A stretch of 64,000 bases of DNA from Streptomyces eurocidicus (GCF_002891295.1 NZ_LGUI01000003.1:310001-374000), one strand, 5' to 3'. Positions 8,448 through 16,709 are shown, counted from the stretch's first letter. The notes: generated by a model not told the origin, from the letters alone. Made by a program: numbers and translations.

Positions 8448-8841
8448 GGCATTCCTTGGGTAGTTCGAGCCTCCTCATAGGATTGACTTGGTTACCGGCC
8501 GCCCGCATGATCTCCATGAATGGCGGCAACCTGTCCGTGGCCTCACTCAGCACAACGCGCCGGAACTGAGCATGCGCAGCACCGGTCACTGTCGTCGCCG
8601 CGGACGGGTGCCGACCATGGGGGCGAAGCGCCCACCGGGGGCGCGGGCCGCCGATGACGACGGCGGCACCCACGCCCTCGCCGGGCCGACCGGGCCGCGT
8701 CCTTACGGAGTGTTCTTACGGGGCCGTCCTCACAGCGCGTCCTTACGGAGCTTCCTTACGGAGCTTCCTTACCGTGCGTTCTTACCGAGCATCCTTACGG
8801 AGCGTCCTTACGGAGCCGCGGCCCGTCGGAACCGCCGCCCG
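8448..8841. repeat. Intergenic region with degenerate 13-bp tandem repeats
   Basis: This gap of about 390 bp lies between the divergent-facing ends of the LysR promoter and the thioesterase stop. At 8699-8815 it holds about nine degenerate 13-bp units close to TCCTTACGGAGC plus one base, some with TTCTTACC or TCCTCACA variants. The unit length is not a multiple of three and no reading frame has a credible start, so it is not coding. The repeats lie just 3' of the thioesterase gene. The LysR promoter should be within 8448-8520. Confidence 0.75.
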
Positions 8842-9609
8842 TCAGGCGCCGGCCTTCGTGCCCAGCAGCTCCGCAAGCGTCCGCTGTACGACCTCCGTCT
8901 CCTGCTCCCGCAGATAGAAGTGCCCGCCGGAGAAGGTACGGACGTCCACCGGCCCGCGCGTCGTGTGCCGCGCCCACCCGGTCAGCGCGCCCGCCTCGGC
9001 CAGGGCCGTCTCGCCGTCCCCGGCCAGGACGGACAGCGGTACGGGCAGCGGCGCGTGGCCGCTCCAGACGTACTCCTCCAGCACCGTGTAGTCGGCGCGC
9101 AGCCCCGCCGTCGCCATCGCCCGCAGCTCGGGGTGGTCCAGCACCTCCGCCGGGATGCCGCCGTGCCGCCCGTTGACGGCCGACAGCAGCTCGTCGTCCG
9201 GCAGCCGGTGCATGCCGGAGCGCTTGCGGGGCGTGTCGGGCGCCGGACCGCTGGAGACGATGAGCCGCTCCGGCAGCGGACGTCCGGCGTCCCGGAGCGC
9301 GCACGTCACCTCGTACGCGACCAGGGAGCCCATGCTGTGGCCGAAGAAGGCGTACGGACCGGTGAACTCCTCGTCCAGCAACGCCCCGACCAGACCCTCC
9401 ATGGAGGTCACCGCGGGCTCCGCGAAACGGGTGGCGCGGCCGGGCGGCTGGATCGCGTACACCTCCGCCCCCGGAATGCGCCTGCCCCAGCGCAGGTACT
9501 CGGCGGCCGACCCCCCGGCGTGCGGGAAGCAGTACAGCCGCAGCGGAGCCTCCACGGCCCCTCCGACGATCCACCCGGACGTCACCGCGAAGCGCCCTTG
9601 CCGATTCAT
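8842..9609 (-). CDS. Type II thioesterase (TEII)
   Basis: This 255-aa alpha/beta hydrolase has the GrsT-type thioesterase layout: FPHAGGSA (residues 28-35), the nucleophile elbow GHSMGS with Ser92, a later acid in LAGDGE and the catalytic His in GGHFYL. Stand-alone type II thioesterases remove stalled or misprimed acyl groups from the carrier proteins of PKS and NRPS assembly lines. No modular synthase is in the window, so it either works in trans or is a remnant of a cluster. The ATG at 9609 has GGAGAAGGC immediately upstream. Transcription is away from the metallophosphoesterase gene. Confidence 0.92.
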   Translation of the reverse strand: MNRQGRFAVTSGWIVGGAVEAPLRLYCFPHAGGSAAEYLRWGRRIPGAEVYAIQPPGRATRFAEPAVTSMEGLVGALLDEEFTGPYAFFGHSMGSLVAYEVTCALRDAGRPLPERLIVSSGPAPDTPRKRSGMHRLPDDELLSAVNGRHGGIPAEVLDHPELRAMATAGLRADYTVLEEYVWSGHAPLPVPLSVLAGDGETALAEAGALTGWARHTTRGPVDVRTFSGGHFYLREQETEVVQRTLAELLGTKAGA

Positions 9610-9842
9610 GCCTTCTCCTGTCCAGCCGTGCCGAACGCCCCCGTCTGGGTGCGTGTCCACGCTACTGACCTGCCGCGGCCGGAAAAGTGGTGTGGGCAAC
9701 TACCGGACCGTGACGCCGCTTACAGCGGGCGTTCCCGGGAGCGCGCTTCCCCGGCGTGCCCCGGTTCGTCATGTCGCGGCGCTTGCTAGGGGTTTCATCG
9801 CGCGTGTGATCGTATATAGGTACGGACTGGGGAGGACGTCGG

Positions 9843-10703
9843 ATGCCCAACGGAAAACTGCTGGCGATCAGCGACCTGCATATCGTCTACAAAGACAACC
9901 GTGAGCTCGTCGAGACGCTGCGGCCGGAGACCGACGACGACTGGCTGATCGTGGCCGGGGACGTCGCCGAGCAGTACGCGGACATCGAGTGGGCGCTGCG
10001 GCTGCTCAGCGAGCGCTTCGCCAAGGTGATCTGGGCACCGGGCAACCACGAGCTGTGGACCCACCCCAAGGACCCGGTCGACCTGCGCGGCGAGAAGCGC
10101 TACCTGCATCTGGTGGAGCTCTGCCGGAGCCTCGGCATCGACACCCCCGAGGACCCCTACCCCGTCTGGCACGGCGAGGACGGCCCGGTCGCGGTGGCCC
10201 CGCTGTTCGTGCTCTACGACTACTCGTTCCGGGTGCCCGGCGCGCACACCAAGGAGGAGTCGCTGCGTCTGGCCTACGAGGCCGGGATCGTCTGCACCGA
10301 CGAGCACTTCCTCTTCCCGGACCCCTACGCCACGCGGGACGACTGGTGCCGCGCCCGGGTCGAGCTCACCGAACGCCGCCTGGCCGCCGTGGACCCCGGC
10401 CTCCGCACGGTCCTGGTCAACCACTTCCCGCTGGTGCGCGAACCCACCCGGATCCTGCGCTACCCCGACTTCGCCCAATGGTGCGGCACCGAGCTGACCG
10501 CCGACTGGCACATCCGCTTCCGCGCCGCCGCCGCGGTCTACGGCCATCTGCACATCCCCCGCGTCACCTGGCACGACGGCGTCCGCTTCGAGGAGGTGTC
10601 GGTCGGCTATCCCCGCGAGTGGCGGCCCCGGCCGCCGCGCCGTCCGCTGCGCCAGATCCTGCCCCGCCCGATCGGCGAGACCGTCCCGGGAGCCGCACGG
10701 TGA
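9843..10703 (+). CDS. Calcineurin-like metallophosphoesterase
   Basis: This 286-aa enzyme shows the full dinuclear-metal signature: DLH (Asp11, His13), GD at 39-40, GNHE at 67-70, NHFPLV and finally GHLHIPR. It should hydrolyse a phosphomonoester or phosphodiester in the cytoplasm. The ATG has a strong site (GGGGAGGACGTCGG). Its TGA overlaps the GTG of the phosphopantetheinyl transferase gene, so the two are translated together. This suggests a task linked to carrier-protein priming or phosphopantetheine turnover, which is inference. Confidence 0.9.
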   Translation: MPNGKLLAISDLHIVYKDNRELVETLRPETDDDWLIVAGDVAEQYADIEWALRLLSERFAKVIWAPGNHELWTHPKDPVDLRGEKRYLHLVELCRSLGIDTPEDPYPVWHGEDGPVAVAPLFVLYDYSFRVPGAHTKEESLRLAYEAGIVCTDEHFLFPDPYATRDDWCRARVELTERRLAAVDPGLRTVLVNHFPLVREPTRILRYPDFAQWCGTELTADWHIRFRAAAAVYGHLHIPRVTWHDGVRFEEVSVGYPREWRPRPPRRPLRQILPRPIGETVPGAAR

Positions 10704-11422
10704 TCGAGCGGATCCTGCCCGCCTCCGCCGTCGCGGAGGAGACCTTCGCCGACCCGGCCGGCGCGGCCGACGCCCTCTTCCCCGAGGAGGCCGCCGTCGT
10801 GGCGCGCGCGGTGCCCAAGCGGCAGCGCGAGTTCACGACCGTGCGGCTGTGCGCGCGCAAGGCGCTCGGCCGGCTGGGACACCCGCCCGCCCCGCTGCTG
10901 CCCACCCGGCGCGGCGCGCCGCAGTGGCCGGACGGGGTGGTGGGCAGCATGACCCACTGCGAGGGCTACCGCGCGGCCGTGGTGGCCCGGGCGGCCGACG
11001 CCACCTCGATCGGCATAGACGCCGAGCCCAACGGGCCCTTGCCGGACGGGGTGCTGGAGAGCATCGCGCTGCCGGGCGAGCGCGCGTGGGTGCGCGCCCT
11101 GGCCGCCCGGCGGCCCGAGGTGAGCTGGGACCGGCTGCTGTTCAGCGCCAAGGAGAGCGTCTTCAAGACCTGGTACCCGCTCACCGGCAAGGAACTGGAC
11201 TTCGTGGAGGCGGAGCTGGAGGCCGACCCGGACGCCGGGACCTTCTCCGCCCGGCTCCTGGTCCCCGGCCCGGTGGTCGGCGGCCGCCGTCTCGACGGCT
11301 TCACGGGCCGCTGGCTCGCCGACCGGGGGCTGGTCGTCACGGCGATCGCGCTCAAGGCGTCGGCGGCGCCCTCCGAGGGGGACGGCGGGGGTCTGCCGGG
11401 GGCTTCGGCGCGGACGGCGTAG
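10700..11422 (+). CDS. Sfp-type 4'-phosphopantetheinyl transferase
   Basis: This 240-aa enzyme transfers phosphopantetheine from CoA to carrier proteins, activating PKS, NRPS or fatty-acid synthases. Visible signatures are SMTHC (83-87), the magnesium site GIDAEP (105-110) and the catalytic FSAKESVFKTWYP (148-160) with Lys151 and Glu152. The EntD/PcpT-like length and motif order place it in the Sfp superfamily, broad-specificity type. The GTG start overlaps the metallophosphoesterase stop. The C-terminal 20 residues are low-complexity and probably dispensable. Confidence 0.93.
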   Translation: MIERILPASAVAEETFADPAGAADALFPEEAAVVARAVPKRQREFTTVRLCARKALGRLGHPPAPLLPTRRGAPQWPDGVVGSMTHCEGYRAAVVARAADATSIGIDAEPNGPLPDGVLESIALPGERAWVRALAARRPEVSWDRLLFSAKESVFKTWYPLTGKELDFVEAELEADPDAGTFSARLLVPGPVVGGRRLDGFTGRWLADRGLVVTAIALKASAAPSEGDGGGLPGASARTA

Positions 11423-11598
11423 CCGTCCGGGCTTTCCGGCTCTTTCCGCTCTTTCGAGGTGGTGCCCGGCGGCCGAGGGGCGCGCCGGCGGCCGGCGGGG
11501 TCGCACGTATCCGCCGGCTCGCGGCACTCATCTACGAAAAGGGAAACGAGGAGGCCCGGGTCGGCCAGGGCCCGGGCCCCCCGACGGAAAGGCTGTTC

Positions 11599-11811
11599 AT
11601 GGGAATGAACCGGCGTGGTACGACCGGGAAGTCCGCTGCTAATCCCTCGAAAATCACCCCCACCTCGATCGGCGCGACCTTCGGTTCCGTGACCGCGGGC
11701 GTCAGCAGCGCCTACGTGGCCACCGGATCCGTGCTGATCACCTGTGTCGCCGGCGGCCTCGGGCTGGCCGTCGTGGCACTGCTCATCGCGGTGTTCCTCA
11801 TCGCCCGCTGA
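11599..11811 (+). CDS. Small hydrophobic membrane protein
   Basis: This 70-aa protein has a polar basic start and a glycine/serine-rich middle. It ends in a strong transmembrane segment, LITCVAGGLGLAVVALLIAV followed by FLIAR. GGAAAGG-like purines (GGAAAGG at about 11586) precede the ATG; a second ATG two codons later is possible. It lies 176 nt after the PPTase gene and before a convergent terminator, so it is probably its own unit. The family is unknown to me. The composition would suit a small membrane effector or bacteriocin-like peptide, but nothing proves it. Confidence 0.55.
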   Translation: MGMNRRGTTGKSAANPSKITPTSIGATFGSVTAGVSSAYVATGSVLITCVAGGLGLAVVALLIAVFLIAR

Positions 11812-11820
11812 CCCGCCCGC

Positions 11821-11870
11821 TCCCGCCGGGGGATCGCCTACGGGATTCCGTGAGCGGTCCCCCACCGGGA
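11821..11870. terminator. Bidirectional terminator between convergent genes
   Basis: The arms TCCCGCCGGGGGATCGC and GCGGTCCCCCACCGGGA pair at 14 of 17 positions around a 16-nt loop. The hairpin sits between the convergent small membrane protein and the sugar-transferase gene. Confidence 0.55.
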
Positions 11871-11879
11871 ATTCCCTGC

Positions 11880-13193
11880 TCACTGCCAGACCGTGAGACT
11901 GACGAGGCAGCGCTTCTCCCAGGGCTCCCGGTGGGGCCGCGGAGTGGCGGCGGGTTCCGCGACCGCCACGCCCTTTCCGCCACCGGCCTCTTCCTGACCG
12001 CCCCCGGAGTACGCCGTGAAGGAATTGGAACTGAAGAGCATTCCGGAGATGAGCCGGAAGGTGCCCCAGGCCGAAAGGGAGTCGTAGAAACCACGGTCGA
12101 CCATGACGCGTTGCGGCACGACCACGTCCAGATAGTGCCGCCAGGCGTCGGACCCGGGCTCCAGGTCGTCGTCGGCCCCTCCGTATCCGTCCCACAACGG
12201 GCCCGCGATCCCCGGCCGGTAGGAGAACACCCAGCGGCATCGCGCCGGATACGAGACGGCCATCGCCGGATGCTCGGCCGGCGGGCCCAGCAGGGTGACA
12301 TCGCCCCGGAAGAGGTTCCACAGCCGGGGCAGCGTCTCCAGGCCGAGCTCTTCCAGGAACGCCCCCGCCCTGGTCTGCCGCCCGGTCGCGTCCCGGGTCC
12401 GGAAGTCGTACAGCTGGAAGACCCGGCCGGCCGCGCCGACCCTGGGATGGCGCACCAGGGCCGGGCCGTGCGAGGTGAGCCGGATCCAGAGCGTCACGGA
12501 CACCAGCATGGGCAACGAGAGCCACAGCAGGGCGGCGCCGACGAAGACGTCCAGCGCGCGCCGGCTCCTGCTCATGGGTGCGGGCGGGTCGGCGACCTCG
12601 ACGGCCTGGGGCCGCAGCCGCGCCAGGGCTTCGGGCTGCAGGCCATCCGGCCGCCGCTCACGCAGATCCCGCAGGTGGATCGCCGTGAACAGGGCGGTCG
12701 ACGCGATCATCCCTAAGCCGACGGACTGCAGGAACGTCTGGAACCAGCGCGGCACGCCGTTGTCCGGCAGGGAGACCAGCGCCAGGGCGAGCGCCACGAC
12801 CAGCAGGAAGCCCGACCCGAAATGCCACCACCACCGGCGGCGGCGACGGCCGCTGCGCGCGGCCGCCGCCTCGGGGCCGTGGGTATCCGGATCCGCTGCC
12901 CGGCCGCCTGACAGGGCGGCCAGGCTCAGGAACTCCTGAAGACCGGCACTGCCCGCCGGGTGGCCACGGACCACGGCCCGGCGGGCAGCCTCGATCTTGA
13001 CCTCGATGAGCTTGCGCTCCACCGACTCCTCAGGGATTTCCGCCGCGAGCCCGGCGTCGAAGGCATCCTTGAACTCCCTCAGCCGCCTGTCGGCCGCCGC
13101 ATTGTCCGGACCGCATGCCTGGGCATGCCCATTGATCGCGGCCATAAGATCATTGATCGTCTCGACGATACCTTCGTCGCCATGTGTGCTCAT
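11880..13193 (-). CDS. Membrane sugar-phosphate transferase with extra N-terminal domain, coupled to a sigma factor
   Basis: The C-terminal half of this 437-aa protein matches the bacterial sugar transferase family (WcaJ/ExoY type), which loads a sugar phosphate onto undecaprenyl phosphate to start exopolysaccharide synthesis. A membrane helix (about 215-240) is followed by RHPRVGAAGRVFQLYDFRTR, LETLPRLWNLFRGDVTLLGPP and RPGIAGPLW. The first 110 residues are a soluble helical domain not usual in this family, followed by two membrane helices. The ATG overlaps the stop of the upstream sigma gene (TAATG at 13191-13195). The extra domain could therefore be a sigma-binding or sensory part, which is inference. 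Confidence 0.8.
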   Translation of the reverse strand: MSTHGDEGIVETINDLMAAINGHAQACGPDNAAADRRLREFKDAFDAGLAAEIPEESVERKLIEVKIEAARRAVVRGHPAGSAGLQEFLSLAALSGGRAADPDTHGPEAAAARSGRRRRRWWWHFGSGFLLVVALALALVSLPDNGVPRWFQTFLQSVGLGMIASTALFTAIHLRDLRERRPDGLQPEALARLRPQAVEVADPPAPMSRSRRALDVFVGAALLWLSLPMLVSVTLWIRLTSHGPALVRHPRVGAAGRVFQLYDFRTRDATGRQTRAGAFLEELGLETLPRLWNLFRGDVTLLGPPAEHPAMAVSYPARCRWVFSYRPGIAGPLWDGYGGADDDLEPGSDAWRHYLDVVVPQRVMVDRGFYDSLSAWGTFRLISGMLFSSNSFTAYSGGGQEEAGGGKGVAVAEPAATPRPHREPWEKRCLVSLTVWQ

Positions 13194-13723
13194 TACTCCT
13201 CCTCACCGTACCTATCAGCGGTGGCGCGGCTCTCCTGAAGAATGCGGTAGAGCTTTTCTCTGGCCGACCGCAGATTTGACCTTACCGTCGCCGCGTTATC
13301 CCCCGTGATCTCGGCGATCTCGGCGGGACTGAATCCGTCGTAGGTGTAGGCAATTACCTGCCGCTGCTTGTATCCGAGATTGCTCATCAGCGCGAGCACC
13401 TCCTCCTCTTCATGGCGCGAGGGGGAGTCGGGGCCGGGCAGCGTCTCACCGACCGCCCAGCCGCCCTTGAGGGCCCGGACGGATGCGTCCAGATCACGGG
13501 CGGCGGACCGGAGGTAGTGCCGCTCGGCGGTCTTGCGCACCCACGCGAGCGGGTGCTCGATCCCGGTCCAGCATTCCAGCGCCTTGATCATCGCGGCCGA
13601 AGCGGAATCCTCCGCTTCCTCACGTGTGGCACCGATGAACCTGAGAAAGCCGATCAGCTTCCGGTAGTCCGACCGGAAGAAGGCGTCGAAATCATTCCCG
13701 TCGGGGCCCCTGCGATGCTGCAC
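13193..13723 (-). CDS. ECF-like sigma-70 family RNA polymerase sigma factor
   Basis: This 176-aa protein has region 2 at about residues 11-72 (FFRSDYRKLIGFLRFIG, then WVRKTAERHYLRS) and region 4 at about 108-160 with the helix-turn-helix FSPAEIAEITGDNAATVRSN. It is the length of an ECF sigma factor with no C-terminal extension. I chose the GTG at 13723 because it follows GAGGAGGGATATCTC, an ideal ribosome-binding site; longer upstream readings lack one. The stop overlaps the start of the sugar-transferase gene. No separate anti-sigma gene is next to it. Confidence 0.88.
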   Translation of the reverse strand: MQHRRGPDGNDFDAFFRSDYRKLIGFLRFIGATREEAEDSASAAMIKALECWTGIEHPLAWVRKTAERHYLRSAARDLDASVRALKGGWAVGETLPGPDSPSRHEEEEVLALMSNLGYKQRQVIAYTYDGFSPAEIAEITGDNAATVRSNLRSAREKLYRILQESRATADRYGEEE

Positions 13724-14357
13724 GAGATATCCCTCCTCAGTTCTCAGCCGCTGCTGATGCAGGGGAGTGACACGAGGAAGGACAATCGTGTGATGCGAGC
13801 CGGGACGATATCCACTACGTCGCATAAATCTATGAAAGGCTTGGAACTCCGCCGGAAATCGCCCCGAACGTCCCGTCAGGACGTTCGAATCGCATCGGCG
13901 GGCGCGGGCCGTCCCCCCACCCACCGGCACAGGCAACCGCCCCCGAGGCCGTCCGTACATGACCTTCCTCTCCGGAGCAGCGAACCCCCACAGCACGGGC
14001 GACCGGCCGCACCGCCCGCAGGAGATCGCCGTCCCCCACCGACAGCCGTCCGCCGCCCTCACTGCTGAGTGCCACGAACCCGGCCCCGCGTGCGACGCGA
14101 CCCGACCCTTTTTCCCCGACGCCGGGGGGGTTACGCCCGACAGGCCCGGGCCGGCCCTTCACAGCCCACGAAGACACCGGGAAAGAGGGGCCCGCCCCAC
14201 ACCCACCGACGCGGCGGAACGCGCCCGGCCCCATCACGCCTGGTCAGCCCAAGATCCGCTGATCACTCATCACGGTGGTCCACTCATCGGCACAGAACCT
14301 CAGGAAGACATCAAGAGTTGCCATTCCCGGCAACAACTCCGTCGAAAGAGGCCACAC
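13724..14357. promoter_or_regulatory. Divergent intergenic region (sigma factor / secreted protein)
   Basis: This 634-bp gap between two divergent genes should contain both promoters. Only the part next to the sigma gene (13760-13830) is less GC-rich than its surroundings. Open frames across it have coding-shadow character and no ribosome-binding site. I see no RNA gene, repeat or further CDS. Confidence 0.4.
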
Positions 14358-14822
14358 ATGAGCAACCGTTCCACAGCTCGGACTGCCGCCGCGGTCGCCA
14401 TGGCAGGCACGCTCGCCCTCTTACACCCGGCGCAAGCCCACGCCACCGCCATCGGCTCCACACCTGTCGCGGCCTTCCACTACCAAGTCGGCGGCGTCAC
14501 CATGAAGATCCCGACAGGCTGCTTGTTCACCCACATCATCCGCGGTGGCGGCACGAACATCACCTACCAGAATGCCGGGGTCGACTGCGGCTTCGTCGGT
14601 GCCCTCAACAGCGGCTTCTGCAACTGGCGCATCGACTTCACCTACGCTGACACCGACAACAGGCGGTACCGCACCTCGCGTGGCAGAACCCACACCGAGT
14701 GCAAGATCGACCCCATGCGGAACAACGGACCCCAGAGGCTCCCCCGCTACGGGAGGGCGTGCGCCCACCTCAACATCAACGGCGTACGGCGGGTCAGCCA
14801 GTGCCACCACATCACCAAGTGA
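14358..14822 (+). CDS. Small secreted cysteine-containing protein
   Basis: This 154-aa protein has a classical Sec signal peptide (basic MSNRSTARTAAA, a hydrophobic core, cleavage after HPAQAHA near residue 29). The mature part of about 125 residues contains six or seven cysteines (GCLF, VDCGF, FCNW, ECKID, ACAHL, QCHH), consistent with a disulfide-stabilised extracellular domain. I do not recognise the fold; size and cysteine count recall small secreted inhibitors or toxins of actinomycetes. The ATG follows AAGAGG. A small membrane-protein gene begins 7 nt after its stop, so the two are co-transcribed. Confidence 0.75.
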   Translation: MSNRSTARTAAAVAMAGTLALLHPAQAHATAIGSTPVAAFHYQVGGVTMKIPTGCLFTHIIRGGGTNITYQNAGVDCGFVGALNSGFCNWRIDFTYADTDNRRYRTSRGRTHTECKIDPMRNNGPQRLPRYGRACAHLNINGVRRVSQCHHITK

Positions 14823-14829
14823 GCCGCGA

Positions 14830-15060
14830 ATGACCACCGAGCCCACTTCCCAGGACCCCGGCCGGGAGTCCAAGCACCGGCGAGCCGGCATCCTCGCCTT
14901 CACCATCGGCGCCGCCGCAGTGCTCGCCGTCTTCGCCTTCTTGCCCGGCCTCCCCCACGTCATCGACTGGGGCGCCCTCCTCGTCGCCCTCGCCGGCGGC
15001 CTCCTCGCACGCCGGGCCTGGCAGGCCCGGACCGCGAAGAAGCGAGCGGGCAAGGATTAG
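14830..15060 (+). CDS. Small two-helix membrane protein
   Basis: This 76-aa protein has two membrane helices (ILAFTIGAAAVLAVFAFLPG and IDWGALLVALAGGLLARRAW) joined by a short loop, with charged ends. It is the second gene of a pair with the secreted cysteine protein, 7 nt downstream. It might be an immunity or export partner for that protein; this rests on position only. A strong hairpin (15085-15123) ends the unit. Confidence 0.65.
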   Translation: MTTEPTSQDPGRESKHRRAGILAFTIGAAAVLAVFAFLPGLPHVIDWGALLVALAGGLLARRAWQARTAKKRAGKD

Positions 15061-15084
15061 TGCGGGAGCCCGGCCCCGGATATA

Positions 15085-15123
15085 CACAAAGGCCAGGCCA
15101 CCAGAGGTTACCTGGCCTTTGTG
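15085..15123 (+). terminator. Hairpin terminator beside oldest tRNA-Thr remnant
   Basis: A perfect 13-bp stem (CACAAAGGCCAGG / CCTGGCCTTTGTG) closes a 13-nt loop. Only 2 nt separate it from a degenerate tRNA-Thr 3' end. The same hairpin-then-tRNA arrangement recurs at 16940-17021 and 39917-39998. Confidence 0.7.
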
Positions 15124-15125
15124 AA

Positions 15126-15165
15126 CCGTCTTCGGAATTCGAACCCGAGATCTACGCATTACAAG
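15126..15165 (-). repeat. Degenerate tRNA-Thr 3' end (old attachment-site remnant)
   Basis: Over 40 bp this matches the 3' end of tRNA-Thr(CGT) at 39956-40029 with four mismatches, in the same orientation. It covers the T arm and acceptor but lacks the anticodon stem and 5' half. It looks like an old attachment site left by an earlier integration into the same tRNA gene, now diverged. Confidence 0.75.
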
Positions 15166-15336
15166 GCGGTCAGGAGAGCTGGATCCGCCCGAACTTGATT
15201 ATGATCACGTTGGCCGAAAGCCAGCGGCCCAGGCAGCTCGTGCCCTCATGGCCTCGTCCAATCGACCGACGCCGAGGACTTTCTGGGCTCTCCTCCGCTC
15301 AGGACGGGCAAAACACTCGGCAGGCGGCAGCCTGCC

Positions 15337-16329
15337 TCACCGTAAGCCGCCGCTCGCATGGAGGGCACCGTTCTCGATGTCGTCGACATGGACGATGGAA
15401 TCCGAAATATCCTTGAAATGCATGAGAGCTCTCACGGAGACCTTGTAGCTCCGCCCCGCCCTCGCCACGGGGAACGGGAACTCCCCTGCCCTGATAAGTC
15501 GGTGTGCGGCAGACTCGGCAATTCCCATCACACCTGCGGCTTCCCGGAGCCCAATAAAAGATGGATAGAGGTCCGAGGCGTAGTAGTAGAGGTTTGGGTT
15601 GGAGATCCGCGATCGGGACAGCCCCGATGCCTTCACCGCTTGGCTGACCGATCCTGAACGGCGACCGGCGCGAATTTCGTCATGAAAACCCCGCACGACA
15701 TCGAAGCAGCCCAGCCCCTGAAGCAGAGCCCCGAGCCGCTCGCCCCTGATCTGTTCTGCGACATCCGCGTCACGGATACTGTTGACATCGATGATCGACG
15801 ATGCCATCAGCGCGGAGTCCTGGGCAGGGGTTTCCGGCCGGAATATTTCGATGTCGTCCATCGAGTACTCCGACGAGACAGCCTTCGCATACCGGAAGGA
15901 CGCCTCGAAGGCCGCCTTCACCATCCGATCTCTGACATGGCGCGGCGGAACGCCCACGGCAGTGTCCGCCCATACCTCCAACGCGGTTGCCACCATGGCT
16001 GATCGGATCTCTTCGCGCTCCACTTGGAAATCACGGGCGATTCTCGTGGATAACGAACGGAAACAGGGAACGGTGCAGTCGAGGATAACCAGTAGCCATC
16101 TGTCGTCGCCATCCAACTCGCTCAACCTGCCCATGGCAATCATGGATTCCCACAGGCGGGAACTCGCAGCCGACCGAACTCCCGACGAGATCGCATCGGT
16201 GCGAAATTTCGAATAAGTTGGGTGCCGCTTGATCTCACATTCCTCAACATTTCCCACATGCACGCACACCGGACCTTCCCCGAAGACCTTCCGGACATTT
16301 AATTCGATACGACCGAAAACGTCTGGCAC
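15337..16329 (-). CDS. Helix-turn-helix protein of an integrative-element remnant
   Basis: This 330-aa protein starts with GTG at 16329. Its base composition is clearly more AT-rich than its neighbours, a sign of transfer. The C terminus (about 255-310) holds an excisionase/MerR-type helix-turn-helix: LREAAGVMGIAESAAHRLIR then PFPVARAGRSYKVSVRAL. The N-terminal two thirds are helical and match no family I know. It lies between two tRNA-Thr remnants and so belongs to an older inserted element; a regulatory or replication-control role is plausible. Confidence 0.7.
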   Translation of the reverse strand: MPDVFGRIELNVRKVFGEGPVCVHVGNVEECEIKRHPTYSKFRTDAISSGVRSAASSRLWESMIAMGRLSELDGDDRWLLVILDCTVPCFRSLSTRIARDFQVEREEIRSAMVATALEVWADTAVGVPPRHVRDRMVKAAFEASFRYAKAVSSEYSMDDIEIFRPETPAQDSALMASSIIDVNSIRDADVAEQIRGERLGALLQGLGCFDVVRGFHDEIRAGRRSGSVSQAVKASGLSRSRISNPNLYYYASDLYPSFIGLREAAGVMGIAESAAHRLIRAGEFPFPVARAGRSYKVSVRALMHFKDISDSIVHVDDIENGALHASGGLR

Positions 16330-16332
16330 GAT

Positions 16333-16554
16333 TCACACCCCAAAGCTCGCCGACTGCTCGCGAACGAGTATGGCGGGGGAGCGGGAATCGAACGCCCCTT
16401 CCTGGGTAAGGTCACCCAATCGTGTGAATAGATGCATGTATTTAGATTTCACGGCTTGCCCACTAGGGCTGCTTACTGTAATGCCGCCATCACCTTCATT
16501 GTTCAGCACTCCGATCGGGCAAGCATGAGTCCGCCATATCGCACTATTTCTCAT
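16333..16554 (-). CDS. Possible small gene upstream of the helix-turn-helix gene
   Basis: This is a 73-aa reading frame starting MRNSAIWRTHACP and ending 3 nt before the GTG of the next gene, in the same AT-richer composition. The close spacing suggests an operon. I recognise no domain. No convincing ribosome-binding site is visible, so the prediction is tentative. Confidence 0.4.
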   Translation of the reverse strand: MRNSAIWRTHACPIGVLNNEGDGGITVSSPSGQAVKSKYMHLFTRLGDLTQEGAFDSRSPAILVREQSASFGV

Positions 16555-16651
16555 CTGTGATGATTCCAGGTCGGGTTCGCGTGTCGGCTTTCGCGCTAGT
16601 GACACCGGGCTCCACGAATCCGGTGGCCTGCCGGGGCGGCCTCTCCCTCGA

Positions 16652-16707
16652 CGCCCGGATCCCGTGCTCCGGCCCATCCGGATGGGCCGGAGCACGGGAT
16701 CCGGGCG
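16652..16707. repeat. Perfect 56-bp palindrome with no spacer
   Basis: The sequence from 16652 to 16707 is identical to its own reverse complement, with the centre between 16679 and 16680. Each arm is 28 bp and contains GGATCCCGTGCTCCGG. It is directly upstream of the decayed integrase. Long spacer-free palindromes are normally unstable in bacteria, so it is either recent or maintained. Confidence 0.95.
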
Positions 16708-16709
16708 AA

